Shown here: positions 43,980 to 55,411 of the stretch, in pieces | How positions within the stretch are numbered: the first letter of the stretch is position 1 | Layout of the letters: every line of letters starts with the position of its first letter | Assembly (NCBI GenBank): GCA_025642075.2 | Contig: JAODUO010000465.1 | Location: 279,501 to 343,500 of the forward strand | Source: Ridgeia piscesae | Taxonomy: Eukaryota; Annelida; Polychaeta; Sabellida; Siboglinidae | DNA length: 64,000 bases | Reading direction: 5' to 3' | Notes under the pieces: generated by a model | Databases searched by the model: none | What the model was told of the DNA's origin: nothing | The model's input: the letters and a program-made list of their open reading frames with translations, nothing else | Made by a program: the position numbers and the translations under genes

Positions 43980-46454
43980 TCATTGTTTCTCGAAGATGAC
44001 ATCTGTGTTAACAGGGATGCCTGGGACAGGACGTGGCCGGTAGTTCCACACAAGAGCAGATAACATCAGTCGTGCTTTCATTCCTACAATGAATATAGTG
44101 CTTGCATTAACTGATTTGTATTTAGACAACTTTGAAACGCTTTTCTACATGATTATAAACATGTCCTCATGTTTGGTAATTTTATTTTATAATTATGTAA
44201 GAAGTCATTGTTTTAGTAACCATACATTGGCCAAATTAATAACCATAAGTTAAATAAAAACACACTGACCAGGAATTCCACTATCACATTCCACTCCCAA
44301 TTATCACTTGTTGTTCTTAATGTTTCACTTTGTATCTAATGCATATACAATGACTGTATTTTTATGTATTTTTTATATTATATTTTAATGCACTCGGTGA
44401 TATTGTGTTATTTAATTTATTTTATCAAAGCCAGAGAAGTTATTAATTATACAAGTAGCTGTACTCATAAGTGTACAAAGTAACTGATTACAGCTGTGTT
44501 TGGTCCCCCGTGACACAGTTACTAGGAGTCCATTCAAATGCCACACCTGTATTATCCTAGAAATTCTGCATTTACTATATACTACTTAATACAGCTTGGT
44601 GCATTTTGAAGAGAACTACACAAGCAACTTATCGCAAAAGTCCCATTGCAGTTATGACTGCTGTCATACCTTTTATAGAAGTGCTGTCTCTTGGGGCAGA
44701 TAACTCTGATACACCTCCACCTGTCCAGTATGACAGAATTTTGTGACCTGGGGAATGGCTCCCCGGAAAGCGCCGTGCTATGATGACTGATTACAAACAG
44801 GGCATTGAATGCTGCTGAACCTTGCTCCAGATACATTGTCGTATCTTCCTCAACAATTGCAGCGTGGGCACATGAGTGAAACTGGACATTCCCTCCCCAC
44901 GTGTGGATGCCACAATGTGATGAAGGAGTAACAACCATCGTTCTCTGTAACCAACAACAAAGGAATGTGAAATAATTAATTGCATCGTCACCTAATTGGC
45001 ATTTTCTCTGGTTATTCATATGAGATGACCAAAAAGTGAGAAACACAGCCATATTGTGAGAATGAATGTTCACTCAATAATGATGTAGAATATAAAATAT
45101 CTTTTTTCAGTTATCACTCATAGATGACAATAGATCTTTAACCAGTGGACACCAAAGTCACATCTAAAAAGCTAATTAAACATCAAAATTAACACAACTT
45201 TCAGATGAAACGAGTAGTTTAAATGAAGATATAGCTTAACACATGCATGCAGCACTGCTACTCAAGGGTGAAACCAATCATGAAGGTGGGGTGTCAAAGT
45301 GCATGCATAAACATGATAACAGTATGATAAATATAGTCAGATGTGTAGCATCTGTTATTTCGTAATTGGAAAGTAACAAAAATATTAACTAACCAAACTT
45401 TGTAAACATTTAATTTGTAAATAAACACTGACTGAATTTCTAGTTGTCAGTATCATAACATTTTCATTGTTTCTTAGCGCATATCTGAACACATTGATCA
45501 TACGCTTTACTAGCTTCAAAGCTGTATTAATCAATGTTACTCTGATATAGCCTACATTCACATCGATGGAAATAAATGCCTATGACTATGATTCGGTTAC
45601 CGACTAACTAAATTGTGTCAAATTTACCAAATGGTTTTGTTTGCCACAATGAAGAATAAATAACTAATAAACATAACGTATTTGTAATATTACAAAACAT
45701 TCTGAATTTACGAAGAAGTTACAACGACAATCACAGGCCACAGTCCCCCTCCGTTGACGCATTATCGCCCATGCGACGTGTCATTCGCTTCAAGTTCAGC
45801 TATTCAAGTTTCTTCTAAAGATTAAATTATTTAATCTGTAATGTACTCAATTCTGCTAAGACATAAATTGTGCTGTTGACCTAGCTTGGTTGTAGCATAT
45901 CTTATTTTTTTGCACACGTGGACGTGATACCATAAAAAACAGATTAGCTGTCATCGGGGGACATCGCCATCAATGATCGAGCCATCGTCAATCGATAGCG
46001 GTCTAAGGTCAAAACTACTTTTAACAGCACAAAAACGTTACATGTGCTTGACGTCTGTAAAAGCTGATAACTTCATACCACCGAAAACAATAGTACAAGA
46101 TTATCATCTGAATAATGAGTACGGACATCATACTAACCTTCTTACGATCTCATGTCTCGGCCCGCTTGATGCGCGTTGCTTCGACCATTTAGCTCCATGG
46201 CTAAATATCGTCAGCACTGCCCCGGGTTTAAGAAGACGACGGTCGGCGACGTTTTGTTGGATCTTGTGATATATGTCTACTTCATAATTACTTGCTGACC
46301 ACATATTTAGGTCTAAGCAACCGGTACATGCCATGCCAACTGAACGAAGACTCGAACTTGCTGAACCTTCATGTCGTAGAAGGAAGCTGACCGGCCGCCA
46401 CAGCGGTCTAGAATGCTGCTCGCTTATAGGGCCTGCAAGTGGGTCACGACACAT
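43980..46454 (-). other. Possible small spliced minus-strand gene of unknown product
   Basis: Three exon-like pieces: 46454-46138 (ending AAGAAG/GTTAGT), 44944-44721 (acceptor TTGGTTACAG, donor ACAG/GTGGAG) and 44083-43980 (acceptor TTCATTGTAG). The middle piece, phase 0 to 2, codes for TMVVTPSSHCGIHTWGG, FHSCAHAAIVEED and HHSTALSGEPFPRS. The last ends after 24 or 33 codons depending on phase. The first exon's frame does not fit the second in a single reading, so the model is incomplete. Exon 1 is related in DNA to 53634-53828. I do not recognise the product. Confidence 0.28.
44084..44720. other. No further feature recognised
   Basis: A/T-rich sequence between the two exon-like pieces, with no repeat or exon I can name. 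Confidence 0.3.
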
Positions 46455-46513
46455 GGCGTGACTCCGCGCGACTGGAGCTTATTGGGGACTAAGCGAGACT
46501 AATTCGGGACTGG

Positions 46514-47003
46514 ACACAAGAATAATTTTCTAACGATGGATGACAATTGTAGCTAACGACTGATGAATACTAGGAAAATCAGTTCATAAATATCTTGTGT
46601 TATACGTTTCTTATCTTAAATGTCCGATTTAATATTGAGTTTATCACACTAGATCATAGACACAGCGATTTACGTAGTGCAGATAATCGACACGATGCCT
46701 AGGCTGTATGTGTCTTTTACAGGATTTGCGTTTTACATTGCTGTACGTTGTGGTTTCGATAAGCACTTATATCTGCAAGTTGTCTAAATGCACATAATCA
46801 CAACACATGTATACGTTTGGCCCAAACAGGTTGTACTGCGCGAAAACTGGCACTCTTCATTATTAGTCAAAATCGCCAAACACAAGTACTTGCCGCTATT
46901 GCCATGGCAACCACCATAATAATGGGTTAAAATTCATGATTTCCGTGATCATTGTCACCGGCAAAATGTTCCACTACTTCTGCTTGTAATAATCCTTCGG
47001 ACA
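46514..47003. repeat. Copy 1 of a ~500-690-bp duplicated segment
   Basis: Aligns along its length with 59268-59951: GGACACAAGAAT, AACGATGGATGACA, CAGCGATTTACGTAG, AACAGGTTGTACTGCGCGAA, TCGCCAAACACAAGTACT and TTCTGCTTGTAAT occur in the same order and orientation. Copy 2 is longer because of small insertions. I see no coding content in either. A dispersed repeat is more likely than a segmental duplication because the flanks differ. Confidence 0.75.
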
Positions 47004-47171
47004 ATATTAACTGAAAGAACGGTGATTTGGGACTAGTTCGATTATTACGACCAAGAATCAAAACAAAGTCTTATGTTAACACTGGATTTGACCTCCTAGC
47101 CGAACTGCCCCGCCCGTTTCGGTCAACTGCACCTATTGGCCAAGTCAAGCCAAACCAACGCGTCACCGATT

Positions 47172-47542
47172 TTGATGGCGGTGTGGTGGTCCCAGATTCG
47201 ACCAGTCCAGGATTCGTACGAATCTGGGACCGCGACGGTAGCGGTCCCAGATTCGTACTGAGCCAGGATTCGCCTTCGTTACTAACGTAGTTTCTGTTAG
47301 TAATACATCAAGTATTGAAATAATATTGTTATCACGCACATCTTAAATAAAAATGGATTAACTTATGTGATAATTTTCACTCATTCGAACGTGTTGTGTT
47401 ATTTAGGCATGACGTATGCCGTTGCCACTACGTCAGAGCGCGTCAGAACAGATAAAAACGATCATTGCGCATGCGCGCGCATGCGCGATATGCGTTAGAC
47501 GAATCCTGGACTGGTCGAATCTTGGACTACCACAGCGGCAGC
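47172..47542. mobile_element. MITE-like element with ~42-bp terminal inverted repeats
   Basis: The left end (GGCGGTGTGGTGGTCCCAGA, TTCGACCAGTCCAGGATTCG) is matched in reverse complement by 47497-47540 with few changes. Just inside the left end is a second short palindrome (CGAATCTGGGACCGC / GCGGTCCCAGATTCG). The right half contains two overlapping GCGCATGCGC motifs. Length is 371 bp with no coding capacity. Confidence 0.72.
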
Positions 47543-47639
47543 CACGGCATCACAGACTTCGTTAGAATTTTACACTTTAAGGTCACATTCACATGAAAAT
47601 CATCAAATATTCACTGATGGGCAATAAAGCTTCAGAAGT

Positions 47640-49040
47640 AATCACTCAACTTCACTAGCGTTAACTGAATTTTTCGAAAAGGTAAATTCAGCAATAGATA
47701 AACAAGAAAGCACTATTGGGGTCTTTATTGATCTGAAGAAAGCATTTGACACCATTGATCATAAAATACTACTAAGTAAGTTACATTGTTATAGAATAAG
47801 GGGTTTGGCACTGGATTGGATTACAATTTATTTAGCCAATTGTAGTCAGTATGTGTGTTATAACAACAGTAATTCAGAGCTAAAGAATATCAAGTGTGGA
47901 GTCCCACAAGGATCAAACCTGGGCCCAGTACTATTTATTTTATACATAAATGACATGTGTGAAGTATCAAATTTGCTTAATATTATCTTGTTTGCAGATG
48001 ACACTAGCATTTTTTACTCAACTAAGAATATTGTGGATATAGCATGACCAGTTATTAACGAACTAGAAAAACTAGATATATGGTTCATTAATAAATTATT
48101 GCTTAAAGTGAACAAAACCAATTGTATCATGTTTGCAAATAAAAAACAACATAGACCAACAGTAAACATCACTTTGAATGGAACTAACATTGAGCAGGTG
48201 TCACATACACAATTCCTTGGTGTAATCATTGATGAAAACTTAACGTGGAGAGAGCAGATAGAAACAGTTGAAACGAAGGTATCAAAAAGTATAGCCGTTT
48301 TGTATAAAACAAAACATTTCTTGACATTAAAGCATTACGCACGTTATACCAATCACTTGTTGAACCATACATGTCTTATTGCTGTGAAATATGAGGAAAT
48401 ACGTATCCGTCTAGACTTAGGAAACTCTCTATGTTACAGAAAAAAGCTATACGAATAATATATAGCCTTGATTACCATGGTCATACATCTGTATTTTTTC
48501 ACTGCTCAAAAATGCTTAAACTTCAACATTTAATTACACATAGGACTATGGTTATGCTTTATAAAGCAAACAACCACTGTTTAGAAGGTCGTGTACAAGC
48601 GTTTTTTTTTAACCAACTGCAGCCGTACACAAGCATGATACCAGACAATCTAAACTATTTTATGTTAAAACAGCGAATACCACCCATAGACTACTGTCAA
48701 TTACTGTCAGAGGTATACACATATGGAACGGTCTAGCAAGTGACATAACACAGTTGCCAAGTTTGCAACAATTTAAGAAAAGATTAAAATCCACGCTACT
48801 TTCTTCGTATTTATAAACAGTTAACACAATGATAAAATACAATTAATGTTGCTTTGTAACTTGTAACTCTTATTACAACTACTATGCATTTTAGTTGAAA
48901 AGGGCATAGCGCCTTACAAGTCATGTGACTTCTGCTATGTCCCTTTAAAGGGAACCAAAAGGGAAAAGTTACATGCTATGCACGTGAAAGAGTTAATAAA
49001 AACTAACTATTCTGAACGTAATCACATTTTTAAAGTCAGT
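47640..49040 (+). mobile_element. LINE: reverse transcriptase and 3' end, inactivated
   Basis: The translation has motif A (FIDLKKAFDTIDH), motif B (CGVPQGSNLGPVLF) and motif C (LFADDTS), followed by LNGTNIEQVSHTQFLGVIID and a thumb-like C-terminus (LQKKAIRIIYSL, HRTMVMLYK). A TGA at 48045-48047 follows motif C, and frame changes occur near 48350 and 48450. The ORF end (LASDITQLPSLQQFKKRLKS) is at about 48810. A 3' untranslated tail to 49040 follows; it recurs inverted at 54046-54155. The 5' part is missing. It resembles the jockey/CR1 group; exact clade not assigned. Confidence 0.82.
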
Positions 49041-49289
49041 GGGTTATTAGTAAAAAAAATCTGAACACCTTGTCTATCAAAGTTCGTAAGTCGCGCCATT
49101 TTGACTGATGTGTGACGTAGTTGAATGTTTGGCGCGATGAGCGGCAGATCGGGCAAATCTGTATTTAAAATTCCGTTAAAATAATCGCCAGGTGGCGCTT
49201 CGCGATGTGTGCATCCGCTTCGTGTACACGTGTAGGAAAGCGAGCATGATTTTCGTTCAGAAATAGCTGAATTTAGGTTGCAACGATAA

Positions 49290-51442
49290 GGGCCAACATT
49301 TTCAAGATAGAACTGAACGCGCTGGTAAACCTGATAAAGAAGACCCGCCGGAAGCCGAAATGCAGAGGCGAGTAACAAGCCGAGGCGACATTGACAAGTG
49401 GACGAAACCCCCTGAAACTTCGAAACACTGACAGGTAAGTTGATGGCCACCACGCATTCGATCCCGGGATTCGGCGAGTTTCTACTTAGTCACAGCCATG
49501 CCGTGTATTATTCTCCAAGTCAGTGGTGTAGTGTCGGACATGTTATACACAACGTGAGGTTTCCCAATTTGAAACAAATATCATATGGGGTCATGGGCAT
49601 TGCTCTCCGATTTATCTCAACCTGACACAGAGTAACAGACTCGTTTCTTCGTCCTAGCTTAAAACTGTTTTCAGGAATCAATTTCCAAATTGTCCACAAC
49701 TGTGACAAAAATGCAGATTAATTGTTGTTTTTCAAATACTGGACATTATTATATTAACAGTAGCGACTATGGCATGTTTTTTATATTATTGACATAGCAT
49801 GACATGTGCGGCTATGAAACAGATGTATGTCAATCACAGATATAAATAGAACACACCAGTAGAACTATAGGGGAAAGATTAATTATCTAACTATGTGGTG
49901 TCAATATTGATTGTTCTTTTAATAGGCGTGGTATATTTAAAGGGAGAGTTTGGAGCATAATTCTGGAGGGCTAAATAAAGAAAGAAAATCACCACCCATG
50001 TTCTTTATGAAATCGACTTCATGCTGGATAATAGTTGTTTTTTAGCTGAAATATATGTACAGTGGAATGTCTCTATTAAAAATAACCATTTTAACTGGGT
50101 AAAAGTAACACAACTAGCAGAACAAATATTCTAAACTATAACATATGTGGATATATTTATGTATATTCTGCGGTGATCTTAATTGCAATGTAACTTTGTT
50201 GTCGAGGTAACCATAATAGTGGCGAGGTAACCATAATAGTAGCTGTCAGGTTCCACATTGTGCTACTAATATTTCTTATTCATGAAAAACTAATTTAAAC
50301 ATCTGGTTCTGTTTCAGATGTGCCATGATATATTACAAATGGCCATGGATTTTATATTCTGTGTCTGGAGCAGACAGTGCTTCCAAATGTAACCGGTTAG
50401 ACAACTTTCACATGTATCTGCCAACAAAAATGTAAGTATATGTTCATGTATTATAAACAGTGAAATGTGTTGCTCACAATTTATTGACAATGAAAATAAC
50501 ATTAGAGCAACCAGAACACCAAGCAAACTAACATGATACAACATTTATATAATACAAATGATATTTCATACAATGAAAACACCACACATTATTCTATAGT
50601 AGAAATATACCCAACAATTCATGTTTAACAGTAACTGATGTAGGATCATTCTAGAACATTTCGAGTAGCATGTCCAGTTGTCCACTATGTCAGAACTAAA
50701 TAAAGTTCCAATGATTTTATAAAAACACAACATGTATTCTACAATGATAATGGATTGAGTTACCTCCATTTTCATGTCACCTGTCAACACAGTTCTTATA
50801 TAGTGCAGTATCCAATCCTCAAACATGGGGTCAAATACATTTCTATTTGAAAGTATTTAAATACTTTTTAAGTATATGTAATTGATGTTTAGGAATAAAA
50901 AGTATTTGGATCCCTCAAGAGTATTTGTATTTAAATAAATTTCAATATATTTGACCCAATGTCTGCTTAGCATTGTCCTTGTCAAAGTGCTTTACACTTT
51001 ACTCCCTGGCAGACCTACTTAATTAAATACCATCTCATGACTATGGGAAGCATCCTGCCAAGCTGTAATTAATTAATCAAGACGGTTTGTGTACAAATAT
51101 CCACCATTGTCTATAGCCAGTTACTTGTTTACACAGCTGAGTGAATTGGAGCAATGACGGGTGAACAGACTTGCCCAAGGTTAGACACAGCACCACATGG
51201 TTTTGAAACCGAGTCCAAAGCTTTAAACCACTGCGCCACTATACATAGTTGATCTATTTATTTAGGCCTTATGTTATTTCAGGTGTCCAAGTCGGCCATA
51301 TACAGAGAGTTTTACCTCGTGGATCCATGGCAGGCTTGGTCGAAGGGTACAGAGAGTCATACCAGTGTATACCAGCCATAAGTTGGAACTTCTGTGCTCT
51401 CAGCGGAGAACAAGATATGGGATAACACTCAGCACTTGTTGA
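49290..51442 (+). CDS. Possible spliced gene ending in a P2X7-receptor-tail-like fragment
   Basis: Exon-like pieces: one ending at 49434 (CAG/GTAAGT, apparently untranslated), 50318-50431 (acceptor GGTTCTGTTTCAG, donor AAAT/GTAAGT) and 51283-51442 (acceptor ATGTTATTTCAG). From the ATG at 50325 the last two join in frame to 88 residues. The C-terminal exon reads YTESFTSWIHGRLGRRVQRV, then IPVYTSHKLELL. This resembles the W(V/I)HGxLGxxxRxxIP block of the P2X7 intracellular-tail-like domain common in invertebrate genomes. The usual cysteine-rich part is not visible, so it is partial or decayed. The first exon could also belong to something else. Confidence 0.35.
50826..50962. mobile_element. Small MITE (hAT-like appearance)
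   Basis: About 137 bp with inverted ends (GGGTCAAATACATTT at the left; the right end reads ATATATTTGACCC) and internal AGTATTTAAATAC and AGTATTTGTATTTAAAT words typical of short hAT-derived elements. No coding capacity. Confidence 0.6.
51120..51250. mobile_element. SINE-like tail (CORE/MIR-type words)
   Basis: Contains ACTTGCCCAAGG, CACAGCACCACATGG, GAGTCCAAAGC and AACCACTGCGCCAC in the order seen in tRNA-derived CORE-type SINEs. I cannot see a convincing tRNA-derived head, so this is only a fragment. Confidence 0.35.
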
Positions 51443-51627
51443 CTGCTGCCCTTATAAATTATCAGTTGATTTGTAAAGAAGCAGTTGGATTGATTATGAA
51501 CAAATCAACTGACACTTGACACCAGCAGATCTTGTTTCATTAGCTTGGGCATATCTGTACCAAGGACTGCAATTCCGACATGGACAGTCATTGTGGGCAG
51601 CGGCCAGAGTTCTGACAAAGATGTAAT

Positions 51628-53828
51628 TCACCATTCACTGTTTCTGTCTGCCACAGGCTGATGGATCTGCAGGTAAACATACACCTGTAGTGTCTTCCGC
51701 AGCTCCAATTGCTTGCGTCTTAACCAGAAAACAGCCATGTTGTCAGGGTTCGCTAGGACGTGGCCGGACGTTCTTGCTAGAGCCATGGTTCCATCCCTAT
51801 AAATAAACACGACATGCTGTAGTGCTAAATATTGACTGTTTGAATTTACTATGTTTTTGTATGAAAAAAGATCATTCAATCTGCACCAAATAAGCAGCAT
51901 ATATGTTACAGTGTAATAATGAACAGTGTCCTTTACTTTGGTGCAGTGTGTTGGAAGTGGCAATATCAACAACCAGGACAGGATTAGGCTAGATACATTT
52001 ATCAAGAAAGCAAATGGGACTGTAAGGATGGAACAGGTCATGGATAAAGTACAGAAGTTTTCTGGCAGATGACATACACTCACTAAGATCTTAATTTGAC
52101 AGCTGACAGGAGTGACAGATACTGAGTTGCATGCACTAGAACTGCATTCATATTATTGCACAGTGCTTGCACAGATAGATAGATGGTGATGCTGCTCCAG
52201 CTGCTGTCTTCATTGAATAGAGATGTGTGTATGTTTGTGTGGTGATACATATTACATAAACTAAGGTATGATAACTGATTACATGATCACTTAGTGTTTA
52301 TGCACTAGAGTTGACAGTGCTCAGTCAATTTCCTAATGTTGGTAAACGTGGTATTGAATACATAATTGGTAAAATAATACTGCGTCTTAAAAACATTTCA
52401 CTCCACTATGACATTCCTCTCACAAAATGACCACAATAGCATGTATCGCTACATTGTTTGTGTCATGTTGTATCTTATATTAAGTGCTTTAATTTATATT
52501 ATCCAATAAACACAAACGTTGGCACCTCAAAATATTAAATGAACAGGAATATCTATGACAATGTATATTGTTAACTGGCAAAATGTCATATTGAGACATC
52601 ACACCAATGTGCATGGTGGATCATCTGACCTACTTGCTAAACTATTGGATTAAATTATTGTTGAATTACATTAGACTAGTGATTTGCGCGAGGGTAGATA
52701 ATTCCACTCATTGTGGTGGAGAAGAAACTGGTTCCAAATGTTTACCGAGTGTTTACCTGAAGATCTAGTGTTGTATTGGATAGAGTGATCTTGTGGGATA
52801 TCTACAAGTCCACATTCCATCTAGTATATTATGCTAGTCTGTTAATGTTTCTTCTTGTTTGCTCAGTGTGTCCCCAATATTTCAAGAAACTACCAATAAA
52901 GGCAATATTGCAAATTTGCAAAGTTATTTTTTACAGTACATAAGTTTTGTCTCATCATAGCTAAGTATTCATCCTTTACTGTAAGCCTGTAACATGTCCT
53001 AGTATCAATGTTGTATGAGTATCTGAACTGATACAGCACACAGAATTTGTAATTTGTTCTCTCACTGAACAAATAACATGATTGAAAACAACATTCGCAA
53101 TGCTATTTTTTAATGTTTGAATAATATGTTTACTGAAACAATTAGCAGTCATGTTGGCACTTTCACAGCGGTCAACCTGAAAATAGGAACTGCATGCGTA
53201 GCTACGAAACCCGAAAGGCAGTACTTTTGAAAACTTATTTAGCGAGTGATATCAAAGTGCCCATATTATCGTTCATGCGAATTGACTATGACGTCTATGT
53301 CTATGATCTGGCTTGCATTCAGCTGGGTTTTTTATGTTCATGTAGCTTTACCTTATTTTTATGCCTCTGTTCATGCAAACGTTATATATACCATTCAAAG
53401 TAGGATAAAATAAAACTAATACTAATGAATAACAACATCGGACGGCCTAACTCGCTTGGACCTAGTTAGCGGCTCCATGATCCCATGTACATACCTTCTA
53501 GAACGTTAACTGTGGTGGACGTTTATGAACAATATCAATATGTACATAAGTCATCACGACAGACATTGCAATGTGTCTAATGGTACAAGATTTAAATAAT
53601 TTAGATACAGAAGCCTTAATCATATTTACTAACCTTCTTGCGCGCTCTGATGACTTGGCTACGGCGACGGAAGGATTCGACCGGTAACCCGTTTCGACGA
53701 CTATCGTTGGTGATTAAATATCGCGCTAATATCGTTTGCACAGCGCCATACTTGAAAACTCGACGTCGCCGACGTTTCTGCGGATCTTGACCCAGTATAT
53801 ACGGTGAGAAATATCCTATTCGAAGCAA
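51628..53828 (-). other. Possible second small minus-strand gene, partly related to 44-46.5 kb
   Basis: One exon-like piece ends at 53634 with AAGAAG/GTTAGT and codes for a very basic stretch (QKRRRRRVFKYGAVQTIL, FRRRSQVIRARKK). Another begins after TATTTATAG at 51796 and reads DGTMALARTSGHVLANPDNM, then VFWLRRKQLELRKTLQ to a stop at 51628. The first piece shares DNA similarity with 46138-46270 (AAACGTCG.CGA, ACGATATT and the same donor). No product recognised, and a middle exon was not found. Confidence 0.25.
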
Positions 53829-54045
53829 CGTTCTTCGAACAGATGTCCTTCTTCGAAGTTCGCGTATCTTACAACATTGTGTTTACAACGGCGATAGCAT
53901 TGACGCACGCAATCGGACACGTGACTTTAAGGCCGGTTCTGCGTGCTGAGTGGTCAGACCACGGTCAGACAACAGGAAGAGGCGCATCATGGACGCCTCT
54001 ATGAAGCCGATGATTTCAGTAAAATTATCCACTTTGGAATTATTT

Positions 54046-54155
54046 TACTAATAAACCACTGACTTTAAAAATGTGATTACCGTTCAGAATAGTTCGTTTT
54101 TATTAACTCTTTCACGTGCATTGCATGTAACTTTTCCCTTTTGGTTCCCTTTAAC
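54046..54155 (-). mobile_element. LINE 3'-end copy in inverse orientation
   Basis: Reverse complement of 48944-49045 with only a few differences, including AAGGGAACCAAAAGGGAAAA, ACGTGAAAGAGTTAATAAAA and TTTTTAAAGTCAGTG. It is the same LINE tail on the opposite strand. On its upstream side (minus strand) lies the (TTCG)n array. Confidence 0.8.
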
Positions 54156-54282
54156 AGCAGCAGCGATTCACCAATCATGGAATTGTATTATATCGTATTG
54201 TCTTTACCATTATGTATTGTATTATTTTCCCATAATATGTTGTATATTCCTGTGTTGTTGTTGTTGTTAATTAACTTTCATT

Positions 54283-54912
54283 CATTCGTTCGTTCGTTCG
54301 TTCGTTCGTTCGTTCGTTCGTTCGTTCGTTCGTTCGTTCGTTCGTTCGTTCGTTCGTTCGTTCGTTCGTTCGTTCGTTCGTTCGTTCGTTCGTTCGTTCG
54401 TTCGTTCGTTCGTTCGTTCGTTCGTTCGTTCGTTCGTTCGTTCGTTCGTTCGTTCGTTCGTTCGTTCGTTCGTTCGTTCGTTCGTTCGTTCGTTCGTTCG
54501 TTCGTTCGTTCGTTCGTTCGTTCGTTCGTTCGTTCGTTCGTTCGTTCGTTCGTTCGTTCGTTCGTTCGTTCGTTCGTTCGTTCGTTCGTTCGTTCGTTCG
54601 TTCGTTCGTTCGTTCGTTCGTTCGTTCGTTCGTTCGTTCGTTCGTTCGTTCGTTCGTTCGTTCGTTCGTTCGTTCGTTCGTTCGTTCGTTCGTTCGTTCG
54701 TTCGTTCGTTCGTTCGTTCGTTCGTTCGTTCGTTCGTTCGTTCGTTCGTTCGTTCGTTCGTTCGTTCGTTCGTTCGTTCGTTCGTTCGTTCGTTCGTTCG
54801 TTCGTTCGTTCGTTCGTTCGTTCGTTCGTTCGTTCGTTCGTTCGTTCGTTCGTTCGTTCGTTCGTTCGTTCGTTCGTCGTCGTTCGTTCGTTCGTTCTTC
54901 GTTCTCGTCGCT

Positions 54913-54943
<31 letters not shown>

Positions 54944-54990
54944 TCGCTCGCTCGCTCGCTCGCTCGCTCGCTCGCTCGTTCGTTCATTCA
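54283..54990. repeat. (TTCG)n array, ~700 bp
   Basis: About 150 near-perfect TTCG units run from 54283 to 54874, then interruptions, CTCG units and TTCA units to 54990. Long frames (SFVR, NERT) on both strands come from the repeat. The minus strand just outside reads GCGGTTTATTCAGAATGAATGA, reminiscent of the LINE 3' end at 54046-54060. Confidence 0.97.
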
Positions 54991-55105
54991 TTCATTCATT
55001 CTGAATAAACCGCTGACGTTACAAAATTTAGTATATGTGGAAATTGTTTATTGCGAAGGGAGATGTTGTAATACTCTATGGTTATCTGTAGGAACTGTGT
55101 TTTGT

Positions 55106-55411
55106 AGCGTTCTCGCGCTTACCTTTTTCTGGTCGTTAAAAACGTTCCGGTTGACGATTCTGCGCATGCGCAATAAATGTAAAATCATCAATGTCCAGCG
55201 AAACAACAAAGAATTTTCGGTATAAATGCCACGAGCTATTCGTTAACTTTCCTGTGATGATTACTGTGAAGATTTTCTTAAAATGTCGTTCAATGCAATA
55301 AAATATAACGTTTCTTATAAATCACTGTCACGGATTTTACATATATCGCGCATGCGCAGAAACGTCAACCGGAACGTTTCTAACGCCGGAAAAATGTAAG
55401 CGCTACAGCGC
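55106..55411. mobile_element. MITE-like element, copy 2
   Basis: Same family as 41368-41845 but shorter and inverted. Ends share CGCGCTTAC / GTAAGCGCTACAGCGCT and TTCTGCGCATGCGCAATAAA. The interior TGATGATTACTGTGAAGA and GTCGTTCAATGCAATA is the reverse complement of the copy 1 interior. Confidence 0.8.

Noticed and set aside
49022..49453. 143-codon minus-strand ORF
   Set aside because: No recognised domain; part of it is antisense of a LINE tail and of a plus-strand exon-like segment with a strong donor.
54141..55004. ORFs of ~240-290 codons rich in SFVR or NERT
   Set aside because: Pure product of the (TTCG)n array.
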